Shown here: in pieces, positions 1 to 11,533 of the stretch | Layout of the letters: every line of letters starts with the position of its first letter | Numbering within the stretch: position 1 is the first letter of the stretch | Source: Enterobacter sp. EA-1 | Lineage (GTDB): Bacteria > Pseudomonadota > Gammaproteobacteria > Enterobacterales > Enterobacteriaceae | Direction: 5' to 3' | Length of the DNA stretch: 64,000 bases | NCBI GenBank assembly: GCA_002886105.1 | Contig: CP025776.1 | Location: forward strand, 3,782,001 to 3,846,000 | The notes under the pieces: generated by a model | What the model was told of the DNA's origin: nothing | Seen by the model: the letters and a program-made list of their open reading frames with translations, nothing else | Database searches by the model: none | Made by a program: the position numbers and the translations under genes

Positions 1-582
1 TAATGTCACACCGTTTTGCCAATGGTTTTGGTTTGTCGCTGGAAGGCAAATGGAAAGGTTCACAGAATAAAGACAAGGCTTATCACGAAACGGTCAGCAA
101 CGGCACTGGAAGTGGTTGCCAGCTATGTTTATAAAATCAACCCCACTTTCCAGATTGAACCGGGCTTCTCACTGGACTCCAGCTCCAGCTCTAACAACTA
201 CCGCCCGTATCTGCGCGGAAAAGTGAACATCACCAGCGATGTCGGCGCCACGCTGCGCTACCGTCCTTACTTCCAAGCGCAACTCCGGCAATATCGGCAC
301 CACAAAAGATACCAGCGAAAACGGCTACAACCTGACCGCCGCCATCTCCGGAAACTGTTTAATGATTATCAGCTCGACTACGAGCTGGATTACAAACACG
401 CCACCTCTGCGGGCGTGCTGATTGCCGACAACGAAAACTATGACTGGTCACATGATTTTAAATTAACCTACAAGCTGGATAAAAACTGGTCGCCTTACGT
501 TGCCGTGGGCAACGTTTCCGGCAGTAAATACACCGATGAGCGTCAGACCCGTTATCGCGTGGGTGTGAAATATAACTTCTGA
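1..582 (+). CDS. kdgM: KdgM-family oligogalacturonate-specific outer membrane porin (5' end outside window)
   Basis: The reading frame is rich in alternating polar and aromatic beta strands (for example YKINPTFQIEPGF and DYELDYKHATSAGV) and ends in RVGVKYNF, a typical outer membrane beta-barrel terminal strand with final Phe. This fits the small KdgM/NanC monomeric porins, which let acidic oligosaccharides from pectin cross the outer membrane. The window opens inside the gene, so the signal peptide is not seen. At least two frame breaks occur in the first 350 bases; between them the translation is unlike a porin. A secreted PL2 pectate lyase follows on the same strand after a terminator, which supports a pectin role. 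NanC-like sialic acid porins are the main alternative. Confidence 0.75.
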
Positions 583-610
583 TGCCGGTGGCAGGTATTT
601 CAATTAATCA

Positions 611-636
611 GGGATTTCGGCGGAAATCCCTTTTTT
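611..636 (+). terminator. Rho-independent terminator after the KdgM porin
   Basis: GGGATTTC and GGAAATCCC form a stem around a short loop, followed directly by six T residues. It lies 28 bases after the porin stop and 17 bases before the pectate lyase start, so the two genes are at least partly separated in transcription. Confidence 0.8.
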
Positions 637-652
637 AGCGATGAGATGAAAA

Positions 653-2362
653 ATGAAACGTTCAACACTGGCGCTAACGATTGGCCTGATAAGCCTTTTC
701 TCTTATAACGCCGCTGCGCAGGAGAGTGCACGACTGAGCAGCGTAAAAACTCTTTGCCGATACGGTTATCGACAAAGCCGGCGATAAACAACACCCGAGG
801 CGTACCGTTGCTGGCAAATGGCGTGGATCCGCGCACCGGCAAACAGATGGAGTGGATCTTCCCCGACGGGAGAACCGCCGTGCTGTCAAACTTCTCTGCA
901 CAGCAGAACCTGATGCGCGTTCTGGTGGGGCTGAGCAATCTGACCGGCGATCCGAAGTATAAGCAACTCGCTGAAAACAACGTGCGCTACTACTTCCAGC
1001 ACTATCAGGATAAGAGCGGCTTACTGCTGTGGGGCGGGCACCGCTTTATTGACCTGAAGACGCTGCAACCGGAAGGGCCAAGCGAAAAGAGAAAGTGCAT
1101 GAGCTGAAAAATGCTTACCCGTACTACGAGCTGATGTTTGCCGTCGACAAACCCGCCACCGCACGCTTTATCCGCGCGTTTTGGAATGCACATGTTTATG
1201 ACTGGAAAATACTCGAAACCAGTCGCCACGGCGAATACGGCAAAGCGATGGGCAAACTGTGGGCCAGCGATTTTGAACAGCAGCCGCCGTTCTTCGCCAC
1301 CAAAGGGCTGAGTTTCCTTAATGCCGGGAACGACCTGATCTATTCCGCTTCCCTGCTCTGGCAATACGATCATGAGCAAGGCGCACTGACTGGGCGAAGC
1401 GGCTGGCGCAACAGTACGTTCTGCCCCGCGATAAAAAAACCGGACTGGGCGTTTATCAGTTTACCCGGGCGCTGAAACGCGCTGAAACCACCGATGATAC
1501 GGATACCAACTCGAAGTATGGCGATCGCGCGCAGCGTCAGTTTGGCCCGGAATTCGGCCCGGACGCGCTGGAAGGCAATATGATGCTGAAAGGCCGCACC
1601 AGCACCCTCTATTCGGAAAATGCATTAATGCAGCTGGCGCTGGCGAAATCGCTGGGGCGCGACGGCGAGGATATTAAAAAATGGACGCTGGATGGCCTGA
1701 AAGCGTTCGCCCACTATGCCTACGATGCGCAGACCAACAGCTTCCGGCCGATGCTGGCTAACGGCACCGATCTTTCGGGCTTCGTGTTAAAACGCGATGG
1801 CTACTACGGTAAAAAAGGAACGGTGCTTAAACCTTATCCGGCAGGCAATGAGTTTCTGCTCTCTTACGCCCGAGCACGGACACTGGAGCAGGACGCGGAA
1901 ATCTGGAAAGTGGCGCGCGGCATTGCGCAGGGCCGAGGGGCTGGGAGACATTGGCGAACCGGGCGGTAAAAACAGCAAGCTGGATCTGAATACCCAAAAC
2001 AGCGAACCGTACGCCATTTTCGCACTGATCGACTGGCGCAATCCACCGGCAATAAAAGCTACCTTGAACTGGCGGATAACGTGGCGAAGAACATCATCGC
2101 CAGCAAACGTCTGAACGGCTTCTTTGTTGACGATCCCGGCTATATCTATGCCAATATCGACAACATTGCACCTTACGCCCTGCTGGCGCTGGAAGCCGCG
2201 TTTCGCGGGAAACCGGATGCCGTCGCCCCGTTCCTGAACGGCGCGGGGTTCACTGAAGGGGCTTACCGGCTGGAAGATGGCAGCGTGCGGTACTCGACGC
2301 GTGATGATGAACTGTTCAGCCTGAAACCCGGCGAGCAGCTTAAACCGAACGGGAAAAAATAA
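653..2362 (+). CDS. Periplasmic pectate lyase, polysaccharide lyase family 2
   Basis: The start ATG gives MKRSTLALTIGLISLF followed by an A-rich region, a Sec signal peptide. The body has segments typical of PL2 pectate lyases, such as EWIFPDGRTAVLSNFSAQQN, the stretch around WNAHVYDWKILETSRHGEYG, LKPYPAGNEFLLSYA and NGFFVDDPGYIYANIDN. PL2 enzymes release disaccharides from polygalacturonate by beta-elimination; secreted members act on oligomers in the periplasm while PelW-like members are cytoplasmic, and the signal peptide argues for the periplasmic type. Length, about 570 residues, fits the family. Reading frames change near 750, 1090, 1400, 1930 and 2040. The upstream KdgM porin would supply the substrate. 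Confidence 0.82.
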
Positions 2363-2373
2363 CCCTTTCAGCT

Positions 2374-2398
2374 CCTCTCACGGTGTCGCCGTGGGAGG
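2374..2398 (+). terminator. Possible terminator hairpin after the pectate lyase
   Basis: CCTCTCACGG and CCGTGGGAGG form a ten-pair stem with a five-base loop just after the stop codon. It is not followed by a run of T, so it may be a weak or Rho-assisted terminator. Confidence 0.45.
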
Positions 2399-2738
2399 GG
2401 TTCCCGCGTTATCGCCCGGTCCTCTCCCTCGGCAAGAGAAATAATAAAGAGTCTTTCACATTCCGGTTTGCGTTTTTTCTTAACAAAAATAAAAAGCATA
2501 AAATTCAAAACAATAAAAAAAACGCATCCATTATGGCTGTTACTCAATTAATCTTATTTATTTTGACTTAATCTAAATTAATGTCAGCAAGAGCATCCCC
2601 CCTGCTAAAAATAAAAAATGGCAGCATCACAAAAACGAGCCCACACTCAATTAACACGCACAATGTCTTAAATAAATTCACCATTCTGCCGTTAATGATG
2701 ATAAGAACCAGAACGATCTCAGTATCACAGGGTATTGT
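2399..2738. other. Intergenic region, AT-rich, no gene seen
   Basis: This stretch is rich in A and T between the pectate lyase and the GGDEF-EAL gene and should hold the promoter of the latter. I see no convincing coding frame, tRNA or repeat. Confidence 0.5.
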
Positions 2739-5330
2739 ATGAGTCTAGCTGATGGCAAAACGCCCTATCCTCAGACCGGCAACACGCATAGCATCATGAA
2801 GCAAACCATCATTCTGATGGTTTCGTTGATGAGTTTTATCTTTCTGACCACCCTGTTTGCACTGATGCAAACGGAAAATGACTTAATTCAGACGACCTAT
2901 AAACGTGACAGCCATTTATTAGTCAAAGCGCTTGAAAATACGCAGGAAAACATCCGGTTGCATCTCGCCGATAATGCAGACTGGGACGAAGCGTATGATA
3001 ATTTACATCGCCAGATAAACACGCGCTGGGCGTGGGATGAGAAAAAATCTGGGGGCGTCGCTATACACTAAATTTGGCTATGATGGCGTCTTTGTTATCT
3101 CACCGACAGGCGCCACACCTTATAGCGTTGTTGACGGGCAGTTGCAGACCATTTCGCTTGAGCGAGCTCTCGGCTTTAATCCCATTAATGCGTTAAAGAA
3201 AGAGCTACTGGTCAGCAACGGTCAGGCGATTTCGCATCTGGTTACGCGCAACGGAACGCCGGCAATCCTTTCTGCGGCTGGATCATCTCTGACGATACCG
3301 ATGACGTTATCAGACCGGCTGAGCGTTCGCTCATGGTGTTCGTGGATACATTAACGCCTGCGAAACTGCAACGTCTGGGGAAGAGTACGGCATTAACCAG
3401 CTTACGCTCGCCACACACCGGGCGCCAAAGGCAAAAATAAAGCCACGATTAACGTCGGCAGCACATCACTTGAGCTGCAATGGAACAATAAAAACCCGGC
3501 GGATACGCTGTTAACCCTGGGTGCTTCCACTGCTGGTCCTGCTGATGACAACCTCCGTGCTTTTCGCCCGAGCCGCGCGCAAAGCATTAGCCAGGCGCGA
3601 ATGAACGATGAAAAAAACCTTTCTGCTGGAGCAGAGTCGTCAGGCGCTATCCACCAGCGAACGCCGTTTTCGCGATGTGGTGGAGACCACGACCGACTGG
3701 ATCTGGGAAGCGGATGAACAATTGCGGCTTACGGATTTCCACCCGTTTCCCGGTGGTTACCGGCAATCATATTGAAGAGTGGCTGGGGCGCAGTTTTCTC
3801 GACTTTCTGGTCGGGGAAAACAGCACACTCGCCACCGGCTTGAGTTACCGCATCCGGGTAACTGCCTTACCCTCTCGCAATGTGGTTATGTCTCAGCGCT
3901 GGGCAGCCCGCGCTTTTGTAATTCTAACGCTCAAGCGTGTACTGCTGGCGGATGGCAGTCTTGGCTTTCGCGGAACCGCCACCGATGTCACGCTGGAAGT
4001 GGAAACCAGCGCGCGTATTCAATATTTGTCGCATCACGACGAAATAACCGGGCTCCCGAACCGCTTAATGATGAAAGAGTTTCTGGATGGCAAGCTGCTG
4101 TCGAACAATGCGCAGGCCGGAACGCTGGTCATGATGAGTATTGATATCAATGACTTTAAAGCCATTAATGATATTTATGGTCATGCGGCGGGAGATAAAG
4201 TACTGAGCGAAGTCTCAGAAAGATTACGTAAATGTGTACGCAGTACCGACTGGTGGCTCGCCGGGGGTGGCGATGAATTTATTGTTATCTTACCGGATGT
4301 TGAAAACGAACAAGATATTCAAGTGTTCTGTCAACGGATCATTGCGGAAATTAACCAGCCGCTGTTTATTCATGGCAATGACATTCACCTTGGCGTCAGC
4401 ATTGGTATTGCACAATTACCGAAAGATGCGCTGACCGCAAAGATTTACTGCGCTACTCGGACATTGCTCTTTATAAAGCTAAAAACGCCGGCAAAAATAA
4501 CTATGTCTTTTATCAGCCGGATATGGCGAGACAAATTGTGCAACGCCGTGAACTGGAAAGAGAATTACGTGTAGCGATTAATGATGGGCAACTGTTTTTG
4601 TTATACCAGCCGCGCTACGATATCTTCGTAGCTCACGCATTACCTCTGTAGAAGCGCTGGTCCGCTGGCAACATCCGGGTTACGGCTTATTAATGCCAGA
4701 TCTGTTTATTCCGCTGGCGGAGGAGACCGGTATTATTGTTGATCTTACCAATTGGGTATTACGCAAGGCGTGCGAAGAAGTGGGGCAACACTTTGAAAAC
4801 ATGTCGGTTTCTGTCAATATCTCCCCGTTGAGTGTCGGGATCCGTCGATGGTGTCACGGGTAAAAAATGCCTTGCAGAAAGCGGCATTCCCGGCATCACG
4901 GCTGGAGTTAGAATTGACTGAGAATATTACGCTCAATGGGCCGGATACCACCAAGTCAGTGATGCATGAGTTAAAATCATTAGGCGTCAAATTACTTATT
5001 GACGACTTCGGCACCGGTTATGCCTCATTGCATTATCTGAATTGTTTCCCCTTTGACGGCATCAAAATTGATAAGTCATTTGTCTTTTGGGATGAATGAT
5101 TCTGAGACCGCACACAAAATAGTGGAAAAATCATTGGCCTCGGAAAAGATTATAATCTGGAGGTCACCGCTGAAGGTGTGGAAACACTCGAACAACTGGA
5201 GCAACTTAAATCTTATCAATGTGACATTGTTCAGGGGTATTTTATTAGCCGCCCCACCACGCTCGATAAAATTAAACTTAACGCAAATTTTAGCGTCGAA
5301 GAGACATTATTAGCAGCAGAAAAACACTGA
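2739..5330 (+). CDS. Membrane CHASE4-like/PAS/GGDEF/EAL cyclic-di-GMP enzyme
   Basis: Residues about 20-42 (IMKQTIILMVSLMSFIFLTT) form a transmembrane helix. A periplasmic sensor region follows with NADWDEAYD and KFGYDGVFVISPTGATPYS, resembling CHASE4. Next come a PAS-like segment (TTDWIWEADEQ), a GGDEF domain with DINDFKAINDIYGHAAGDKV and intact GGDEF, and an EAL domain with SVEALVRWQHPGYG, DDFGTGYASL and KIDKSFV. GGDEF domains make and EAL domains hydrolyse c-di-GMP; both sets of motifs look intact, so net activity cannot be told. Total is about 860 residues. Frame changes occur near 3050, 3290, 3720, 4440, 4620, 4840 and 5090. It precedes a chemoreceptor, suggesting a motility and surface-sensing pair. 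Confidence 0.85.
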
Positions 5331-5585
5331 GTCTGCTAATCATCAAAACACTCACTGCAAATATAATTATTTCTGTGACGAAACCACTGGAAAATTACCA
5401 TCCCTTATGTTCTATTATCCATAAATTGATTTTAAATCCAATTTTCACATCGTAAAACGATTTTTCAAAAAACAAAAGACCGTTTTATAAACGCCTGAGG
5501 CGTTCTGGTCACGATAACCGGAGGGTAAAATAGCCGGACTGCAGGCCAAACCAACCTGAAGGGTAATATCTATTACCGGGGAAAC

Positions 5586-7238
5586 ATGATGAAAATACTT
5601 CGCGATATAACTATCCGTAAAATGCTGCTGATCATTCTGTCGTTATTCAGCATTATCTGGGCAATGGCCACCTTCCTGACGTTTCAAAATTTCTCGAGAA
5701 TCGATCACTTATTAACGCAGAATGCTGAACAAAAAATGCCTACTCATTACTGGTAAAAGGCAACGATCAGTATTTCCGCTCAGTAACCCGGATGTTACGC
5801 GCAGTAGATTTTCAACAGTCTGGCGATGAAGCTAACGCAGAAAAGACCTTTGCCTCCTCAGGTAAAGCGCTGGCCATCACACAAGATATGCTGGCGAAGT
5901 TTCGCCGAGTCCAGCATCCCTGGCGTGGATAAAGAGGTGGTCGATGCCATGGTCCGTGACTGGGAAACCCTGCTGAATAATGGCATCGTGCCGATGCTGA
6001 ATGCTGCACAAACGAAACAAACCGATCAGTTTCGCGAACTGTTTCGTAAAACCTATCCGCCGTTGAGCGTACAGTTTGGCACCACGGCGGAAAAATATAC
6101 CAGCAATCCAGTCCAATGACTTACTCGACCAGACCCGTTCTCAGGTCGTCTTTAATAAATATGTCCTGATCAGCGCGCTGATAGCCGGTATTTTGACGCT
6201 GCTTCTCACTGACCGCTATCTGGTGGGCTTCCACGGGTAAAACCGATTGGTATGATCAAAGGTCACCGGAACTGTTAACGGCGGGCAAACTTAACCATGA
6301 ATTGAATGAGTTTGGCCGTAACTGCGCCGGGCAATTGATTCCTTATATTCGCAGCATGCAGGAAAGCTTACGCACCACGGTTGAAACGATTCAAGATAGC
6401 TCCACCGCTATTTATCGCAACACCAACCAGATCCGCGAAGGCAATGATGAACTCTCCGGGCGTACCGATCAGCAGGCCGCCGCACTGCAACAGACCGCAG
6501 CCAGTATGGAAGAGTTAACATCGACCGTGCGAAATAATGCCGAAAACGTCCGCGACGCGCGCAAACTGACAGAAGAAGCGCAACATACCGCACAGAAAGG
6601 GGGCGAAATCACCGCTACGGTGGTGAAGACGATGCACGGAATTTCCGAAAGCTCGCAGAAAATTGCCGACATCACCACGGTGATCAACGGCATCTCCTTC
6701 CAGACTAACCTGCTGGCACTGAACGCAGCGGTAGAAGCGGCACGTGCGGGTGAGCAAGGTCGCGGTTTTGCGGTGGTCGCCAGTGAGGTTCGCGCATTGG
6801 CGCAACGCAGCGCGCAGGCAGCGAAAGAGATCGAAACATTAATTCAGGAATCCGTCACCCGTGTGCAAACCGGTGCGGAGCAGGTTCAGGAAGCGGGTGG
6901 CGCAATGGCAAAAATTATCACCTCCGTTGAGCAGGTGAATAAATTAATGACCGAGATCTCCGTTGCTTCCGAAGAGCAAAGCCGCGGGATCGAACAGATC
7001 GGCCGGTGCCATGACCGAAATGGATGGCGCGACGCAGCAAAACGCCGTGCTGGTTCAGGAAGCGAAAGCGAACGCCGTCTCACTGGAAAAGAAGCTGAGC
7101 AGTTAAACAAAGCCATCGCCCTGTTTGATTCCGGAGTATGGCACAAGCCGGCACACCGCTGAGAAGAGCAGTAAAAGCTTACGCAAACCTGCCAATCTGG
7201 CGCTGGCCTCATCCGGTGATAACTGGCAGTCGTTCTGA
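5586..7238 (+). CDS. Methyl-accepting chemotaxis protein (Tar/Tsr type) with CheR-tether tail
   Basis: Two adjacent ATGs (5586 and 5589) open a protein with an N-terminal transmembrane helix ([19 protein letters not shown]), a four-helix-bundle type periplasmic domain (about residues 35-190), a second membrane segment, HAMP and a long signalling coiled coil. The hairpin tip ([20 protein letters not shown]) and methylation-region sequences are clear. The C-terminus is DNWQSF, a near match to the NWETF pentapeptide that recruits CheR and CheB to high-abundance receptors. This receptor should therefore signal through CheA/CheW and support adaptation. Frames change near 5745, 5900, 6110, 6250, 7005 and 7140. 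The ligand cannot be inferred. Confidence 0.9.
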
Positions 7239-7261
7239 CCCATTTCTGCATGATTGACTCT

Positions 7262-7290
7262 GCGCCTGAGGCCCCCCTCAGGCGTTTTTT
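7262..7290 (+). terminator. Rho-independent terminator after the chemoreceptor
   Basis: CGCCTGAGG and CCTCAGGCG form a nine-pair stem with a short C-rich loop, followed by TTTTTT. Confidence 0.9.
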
Positions 7291-7414
7291 ATTGCTCTTT
7301 CACCTGCTAAAAATCTCCCTAGCCAACTGATATTCCTTCTTTTTCTGCCGAATGGCGAAAAATACACCTTGTGCTAATTTTTTGAGGTGCAGAAAAGAAA
7401 AAGAGGGTTTTAGC

Positions 7415-7602
7415 ATGAAGTTCAATGATGAGCAGACGGGACTCATTGGATTAGCCATTGGCGCAGCAGTGATTGGCACTGGTTGCAGAACGCAAGTCGA
7501 TTAGCCGGGACACAATTATTGAGGAAATTGAACGACAAGGCAGAAACCGGGGCGACGGCGTTGAAGATGCGGTTTTCTGAAAGCAGCGGATCTGGTGCGT
7601 AA
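7415..7602 (+). CDS. Small hypothetical protein
   Basis: An ATG behind AGAGGG starts MKFNDEQTGLIGLAIGAAVI. After a frame change near 7480 the sequence ERKSISRDTIIEEIERQG continues in another frame and looks like a helical small protein, about 60-65 residues in all. Small enterobacterial families such as YmgB/AriR or DUF2767 have a comparable layout, but I cannot identify it. A hairpin follows directly. The end is uncertain because of frame breaks: the candidate stop is near 7602, or 7648 in the alternative frame. Confidence 0.4.
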
Positions 7603-7611
7603 GGTGTGTGA

Positions 7612-7646
7612 CCGTCAGCCCGCCCAAGGAGGGTGGGCTGACGTTT
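7612..7646. terminator. Strong hairpin between convergent genes
   Basis: CGTCAGCCCGCCC pairs with GGGTGGGCTGACG around a short loop. It separates the small plus-strand gene from the minus-strand old yellow enzyme gene and could end transcription from both sides, though T-runs on either side are short. Confidence 0.6.
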
Positions 7647-7662
7647 AACCGGTATTGTCGTG

Positions 7663-8750
7663 TTATTTCACCGTGCCTTTCACGCCATGCGGCTCGGCGC
7701 GTCGGTATTGCGGCGCAATGTGCACAGCGCCATGCAGCGCTGCTGCGGCATGCCACGGCCAGCGGGGATCGTAGAGCACGCCACGTGCCGAGGGCGATCA
7801 GATCGGCCTCGCCCTGCTGGAGAATGCTTTCAGCATGTTGCGGTTCCGTGATCAACCCGACGGCAATGACCGGCATCCGGGTCTGCTCACGCAGCGCTTT
7901 GGCGAACGGCACCTGATACCCCGCCGTCACCTTAATGCTCTGCAACGGCGAAAGCCCGCCGCTGGAGACATGAACATAATCGCCGCCTGCCGCCTCAATT
8001 TTCTGCGTCAGTGCCGTAGACTGAGCTAAATCCCAGCCGCCTTCCACCCAGTCGGTGGCGGAAATACGAATCCCCACCGCCACCGCTGAAGGCACCGCCT
8101 CGCGCACCGCACGGAAGACCTCCAGCGGAAAGCGCATCCGGTTATCGAGGCTGCCGCCATACTCGTCACTGCGCTGATTAGAGAGCGGCGAGAGAAACTG
8201 ATGCAATAAATAGCCGTGGGCGGCGTGGATCTCAAGCTCAATACCCAGCGCCACCGCGCGCAGGGCGCTGTCGACAAACCCCTGTTTCACCCGCGCCAGA
8301 TCCTGTGTGGTCATTTCTCGCGGCGCACGTTCCGCAGGATCGTGGGGCAGATTCGATGCAGAAAGTGTTTGCCAGCCGCCCTCTTCAATTGAGGAGCTGC
8401 TTACCGCCTGACCACGGGGCGCTGACAGAGGCCTTACGCCCGGCATGACCAAGCTGGATACCGATTTTGATCGGCGAATAGTGGCGAATATCCTCAATAA
8501 CTTCACGCAGTGCTGCCTGCGTTTCATCATCCCACAGGCCGAGATCCGGGAGAGATGCGACCAGCAGGCTCTACCGCCGTGGCTTCAATGATCAGCAGCC
8601 CCGCGCCGGATAACGCCAGTTACCCAAATGGATACGGTGCCGTGCGGTGGCTTTCCTTCGACGGCGGAATACTGGCACATCGGGGCTATGACGATACGGT
8701 TATCCAGTTCAACCTGACCCGGAGTTGGCTGGCGAAAACAATTTGCTCAT
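7663..8750 (-). CDS. NADH:flavin oxidoreductase, old yellow enzyme family (YqjM-like)
   Basis: On the minus strand the start is MSKLFSPAN followed by DNRIVIAPMCQYSA, the Cys-containing N-terminal signature of thermophilic-like old yellow enzymes. Further motifs are QLGHAGRKAS (active-site His), HAAHGYLLHQFLSPLSNQR, DEYGGSLDNRMRFPLEV and a C-terminal phosphate-binding region of the TIM barrel. These FMN enzymes reduce activated C=C bonds using NAD(P)H. The stop follows GTVK. Length of about 362 residues is normal. Frames change near 7780, 8370, 8550 and 8620-8700. The precise substrate cannot be told. It stands alone, with 160 bases before the next gene upstream. Confidence 0.88.
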
Positions 8751-8912
8751 TCATCATCCTTATTCCGGCTGTTCAATGACGCGCCCGGACAGCAAAGACA
8801 ACATTATCCGCCCATGACTCTCCGCCGGATGCCCGGGCTTGTCGTTGGCGGAATGTGCCCTTTGGGCTGTTCATTTTCAAAACCTGTTTAAAGAGGTGGA
8901 GATATCCCGCCG

Positions 8913-9696
8913 TTATAGCTGCGTCACACCGCGCGCCGCCGCCTCGTCCCGCCACTGCAACAAGGGAACATACGCCTGCCGGGTGACCGGGGAGAAACCA
9001 CCAATCAACGCAGCCGCACAACGATCCTGATAGCGCACGTCATTCACTAACTGGCGCAACGCTGCCTGTAAGAGCACCACAGTCTTCGCGGGCGTCTGAC
9101 TGGCTGTGATCAGCGGTAACCCCGGGGACAGTGGGCTTTGCCCTATCACCGCCAGCCCGGTGAGTAACGCAGGTTGATGGCGTTGCAAAGCGCGTACGTA
9201 ACGCAATCAATCGCGGCGAGATCAGCCTTTTCCTGCTGGAGTTCAGCCAGCGATTGCCGGTGGCTACCGCTAACGGCGACATGAGCAAAGAAGCGCCCCC
9301 GCTCCCGGTAGCTGCGCAACCTTATAGCGCAGGGCGTTATAGCCGGATTGGGAGTCCACGGCATTGCATACGGCACGGTGACCGCGAAAATCCGCCAGTG
9401 CTTTTCCGCGATCCGCTTCGCGCGCCACCAGCAGACTGCGATAGTGGATACCTTCGCACCCCGGTGCCAGATAGTGAAAACAGCCTACGGTCTGCACCCC
9501 GCTCAGGGTGGTCATCAGCGGATAGCCGCAGGTCTGACTGAGTAAGAGATCATCCTGCCAGTGGTTACAAATCATCGCCGGGCCAACAGGGTTCCGCCCG
9601 CAGACCGTGGTCCGCCAGTATGGCTTGTAAGGCCTCCAGCAGCGCACGCGTGTGCGGGTGACACAGGTCATACATCGGCAACGCTATATTACTCAT
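8913..9696 (-). CDS. PhnD-like phosphate/phosphonate-type ABC substrate-binding protein
   Basis: The minus-strand product starts MSNIALPMYDLCHPHTRALL and has the blocks YRSLLVAREADRGKALADFR, AVCNAVDSQSGYNALRY, EKADLAAIDCVTYAL and a C-terminal PLLQWRDEAAARGVTQL. This is the pattern of the periplasmic binding protein family that includes PhnD. About 260 residues. No obvious signal peptide is seen and no ABC permease or ATPase lies nearby, so it may act as a stand-alone binding or sensing protein. It begins 41 bases after the desaturase stop on the same strand, so the two are probably one operon. Frame changes near 9190, 9280 and 9550. Confidence 0.7.
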
Positions 9697-9736
9697 CGCG
9701 CTGTGGGAAGCCGGTGTGCATTCACGTCCACCGGGG

Positions 9737-10644
9737 TCAATAAAAGCGTCGTAACCATTCACTATAGCCGCGCACCAGAAAACCACGATTGCGCTGCCGC
9801 GGCCCGGTCGCGCAGATAAATTGTGCGTAAACCATACCGGGCACACCGGGCAAATCATGGTGGATCGCATGATAATTCAGGTTGAGAAACAGGATGCGCC
9901 ACGGCAGCGCCGCTTCGTTGATCACCGAACGCGCCAGCGGATCGTCTGCCACCGGTGTTCGAGAAACGAACGGATTTTAGTGATAGCCAATGCCGGGTAA
10001 CTCACCATCAGCACATACCACAGCGCCGGGAAGTCGCAACAGGCCAGCCAGATGAAAACCACGGCCAGCAGCGCCATATGGACAATCCACATGGTTATCG
10101 TTTTACCTTGTCGCTGACGGAATGCCCGCACCATACCCGCCAGCAGTTGCCCGATGTCCAGTAACGGCGACAGCAGCAGACGACCAATAAAAGTATTACG
10201 TAAATGAATAACCGTTCGCCGCCAGCCCGACAGGTGTTGCCAGCGATGAGGGGAAAAATAATAGGACTCCGGATCGTCTTCCGGCAGGGTCAGTAAATGG
10301 CTGCGATGATGCGCCGGTGCGAGTCCCGGTAGAGGCCGTAAGGGTACCAGAGCGCCAGCGGCAGGCTCCCTAACAGTTGGTTGAACCAGCAACACGCGTA
10401 GGGTGACCGTGGATCAGCTCATGTTGGACCGACATATACCAGCAGGTAAACACCACCAGCAGCGCCGTTGCAGGCAACAGCCCCAGCGTTTTCCACCAGA
10501 CCAGCGTAGCGAACCAGCCGCTGTAGACCGCAATGATCACGCCCCCAGGGTAGGCAGTTCGCTGCGCCATACCCAGCTACGGGATAGCTGGCGGATAAAA
10601 TCACGCTGCTGTTGATGTAAATAAACCGGACGCCCTTTCGCCAT
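9737..10644 (-). CDS. Membrane fatty acid desaturase family protein
   Basis: The likely start is MAKGRPVYLHQQQRDFIRQL at 10644. Three His boxes are visible: HELIHGHPTR; HHRSH with the nearby FSPHRW; and NLNYHAIHHDLPGVP. They bind the diiron centre of integral membrane desaturases and hydroxylases. Hydrophobic segments (GWFATLVWWKTLGLLPATALL, in part, and IVHMALLAVVFIWLACC) surround them. About 302 residues. It ends LRRFY. The PhnD-like gene follows at 41 bases. Substrate (acyl lipid, free fatty acid or another compound) is not clear. Frames change near 10550, 10380 and 9940. This operon pairing is unusual for enterobacteria. Confidence 0.78.
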
Positions 10645-10749
10645 TCACGCACACGCTCGCTGCTTGCTCTTTTCAGCGCAACGATGCGAGAGGAAGCCGG
10701 AAATGACAACGTACTTAAATCACTTAGCTATTGCACAAAACGGAAAATC

Positions 10750-10778
10750 TCACGCCCCGCCGCTAACGGGGGCGTGTT
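10750..10778 (-). terminator. Terminator of the SDR gene
   Basis: CACGCCCCCG and CGGGGCGTG form a stem in minus-strand orientation, followed on that strand by a T-rich tract (complement of AAAACGGAAAA). It lies just after the SDR stop. Confidence 0.65.
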
Positions 10779-10784
10779 TCGCGC

Positions 10785-11533
10785 TTAAATCTGCGCCATA
10801 CCGCCATCGACGAACAGCTCAGCACCGTTAATAAAGCTGGCGGCATCGGAGGCCAGAAACGCGACCACTTTACCAATCTCTTCCGGTTCGCCAAGACGGC
10901 CCAGCGGCACTTGCGCGGCCAGCGCATCGAACAATCCCCGGCGATGTTCGTCCGGCACCAGATCCCCCAGACCGCGTACGTACCGGCCCACTGGGCTGAC
11001 CACATTCACGCGGATCCCGCGCCCTTGCAGATCCAGCGACCGAGGAGCGGGCAAAGTTACGTACGGCCGCTTTACTGGCGCTGTACACGCTGAAGCTGGC
11101 GGTGCCTTTTATCGAAACGGTCGACCCGGTCAGGACAATGGACGCACCATCAACCAGCAGCGGCAGGGCTTTCTGTACGGTAAACAGTACACCGCGCACG
11201 TTGGTGGCAAAATACGATCAAAATGCGCTTCCGTGATGGCGCCTAATGGCAACATATCGCCGCCGCCTGCGTTGGCGAACAGAATGTCGAGCCGCCCGGC
11301 GCTTTTGGCGATGTGCGCATACACCGTGTCGAGATCGGACAGTACCGATGCGTCAGCACGGAAGCCGATGGTATCGTGGCCGATCTCTGCGACGGCGGCG
11401 TCCAGTTCTTTTGCCGACGACCGGTGATAAACACGCGTGCCCCCTGCGCCACCAGCTCTTTCGCCGTTGCCAGACCGATCCCGCTGGTCCCGCCCGTTAC
11501 CAGCGCAATTTTTCCGCTCAATGCAGTGTTCAT
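10785..11533 (-). CDS. Short-chain dehydrogenase/reductase
   Basis: The product begins [20 protein letters not shown], containing the NAD(P)-binding TGxxxGIG motif. It continues with LFANAGGGD, the catalytic Ser/Tyr/Lys region (TGSTVSIKG and [14 protein letters not shown]) and the classical C-terminal block [20 protein letters not shown] with FVDGGMAQI at the end. About 248 residues, normal for classical SDRs. It is transcribed divergently from a LysR gene, which probably regulates it, a very common pairing. Substrate unknown. Frames change near 11410, 11220 and 11050. Confidence 0.88.

Noticed and set aside
8773-9021. Separate minus-strand gene overlapping the PhnD-like gene 3' end
   Set aside because: Shadow frame without motifs; the PhnD-like frame covers the region better.
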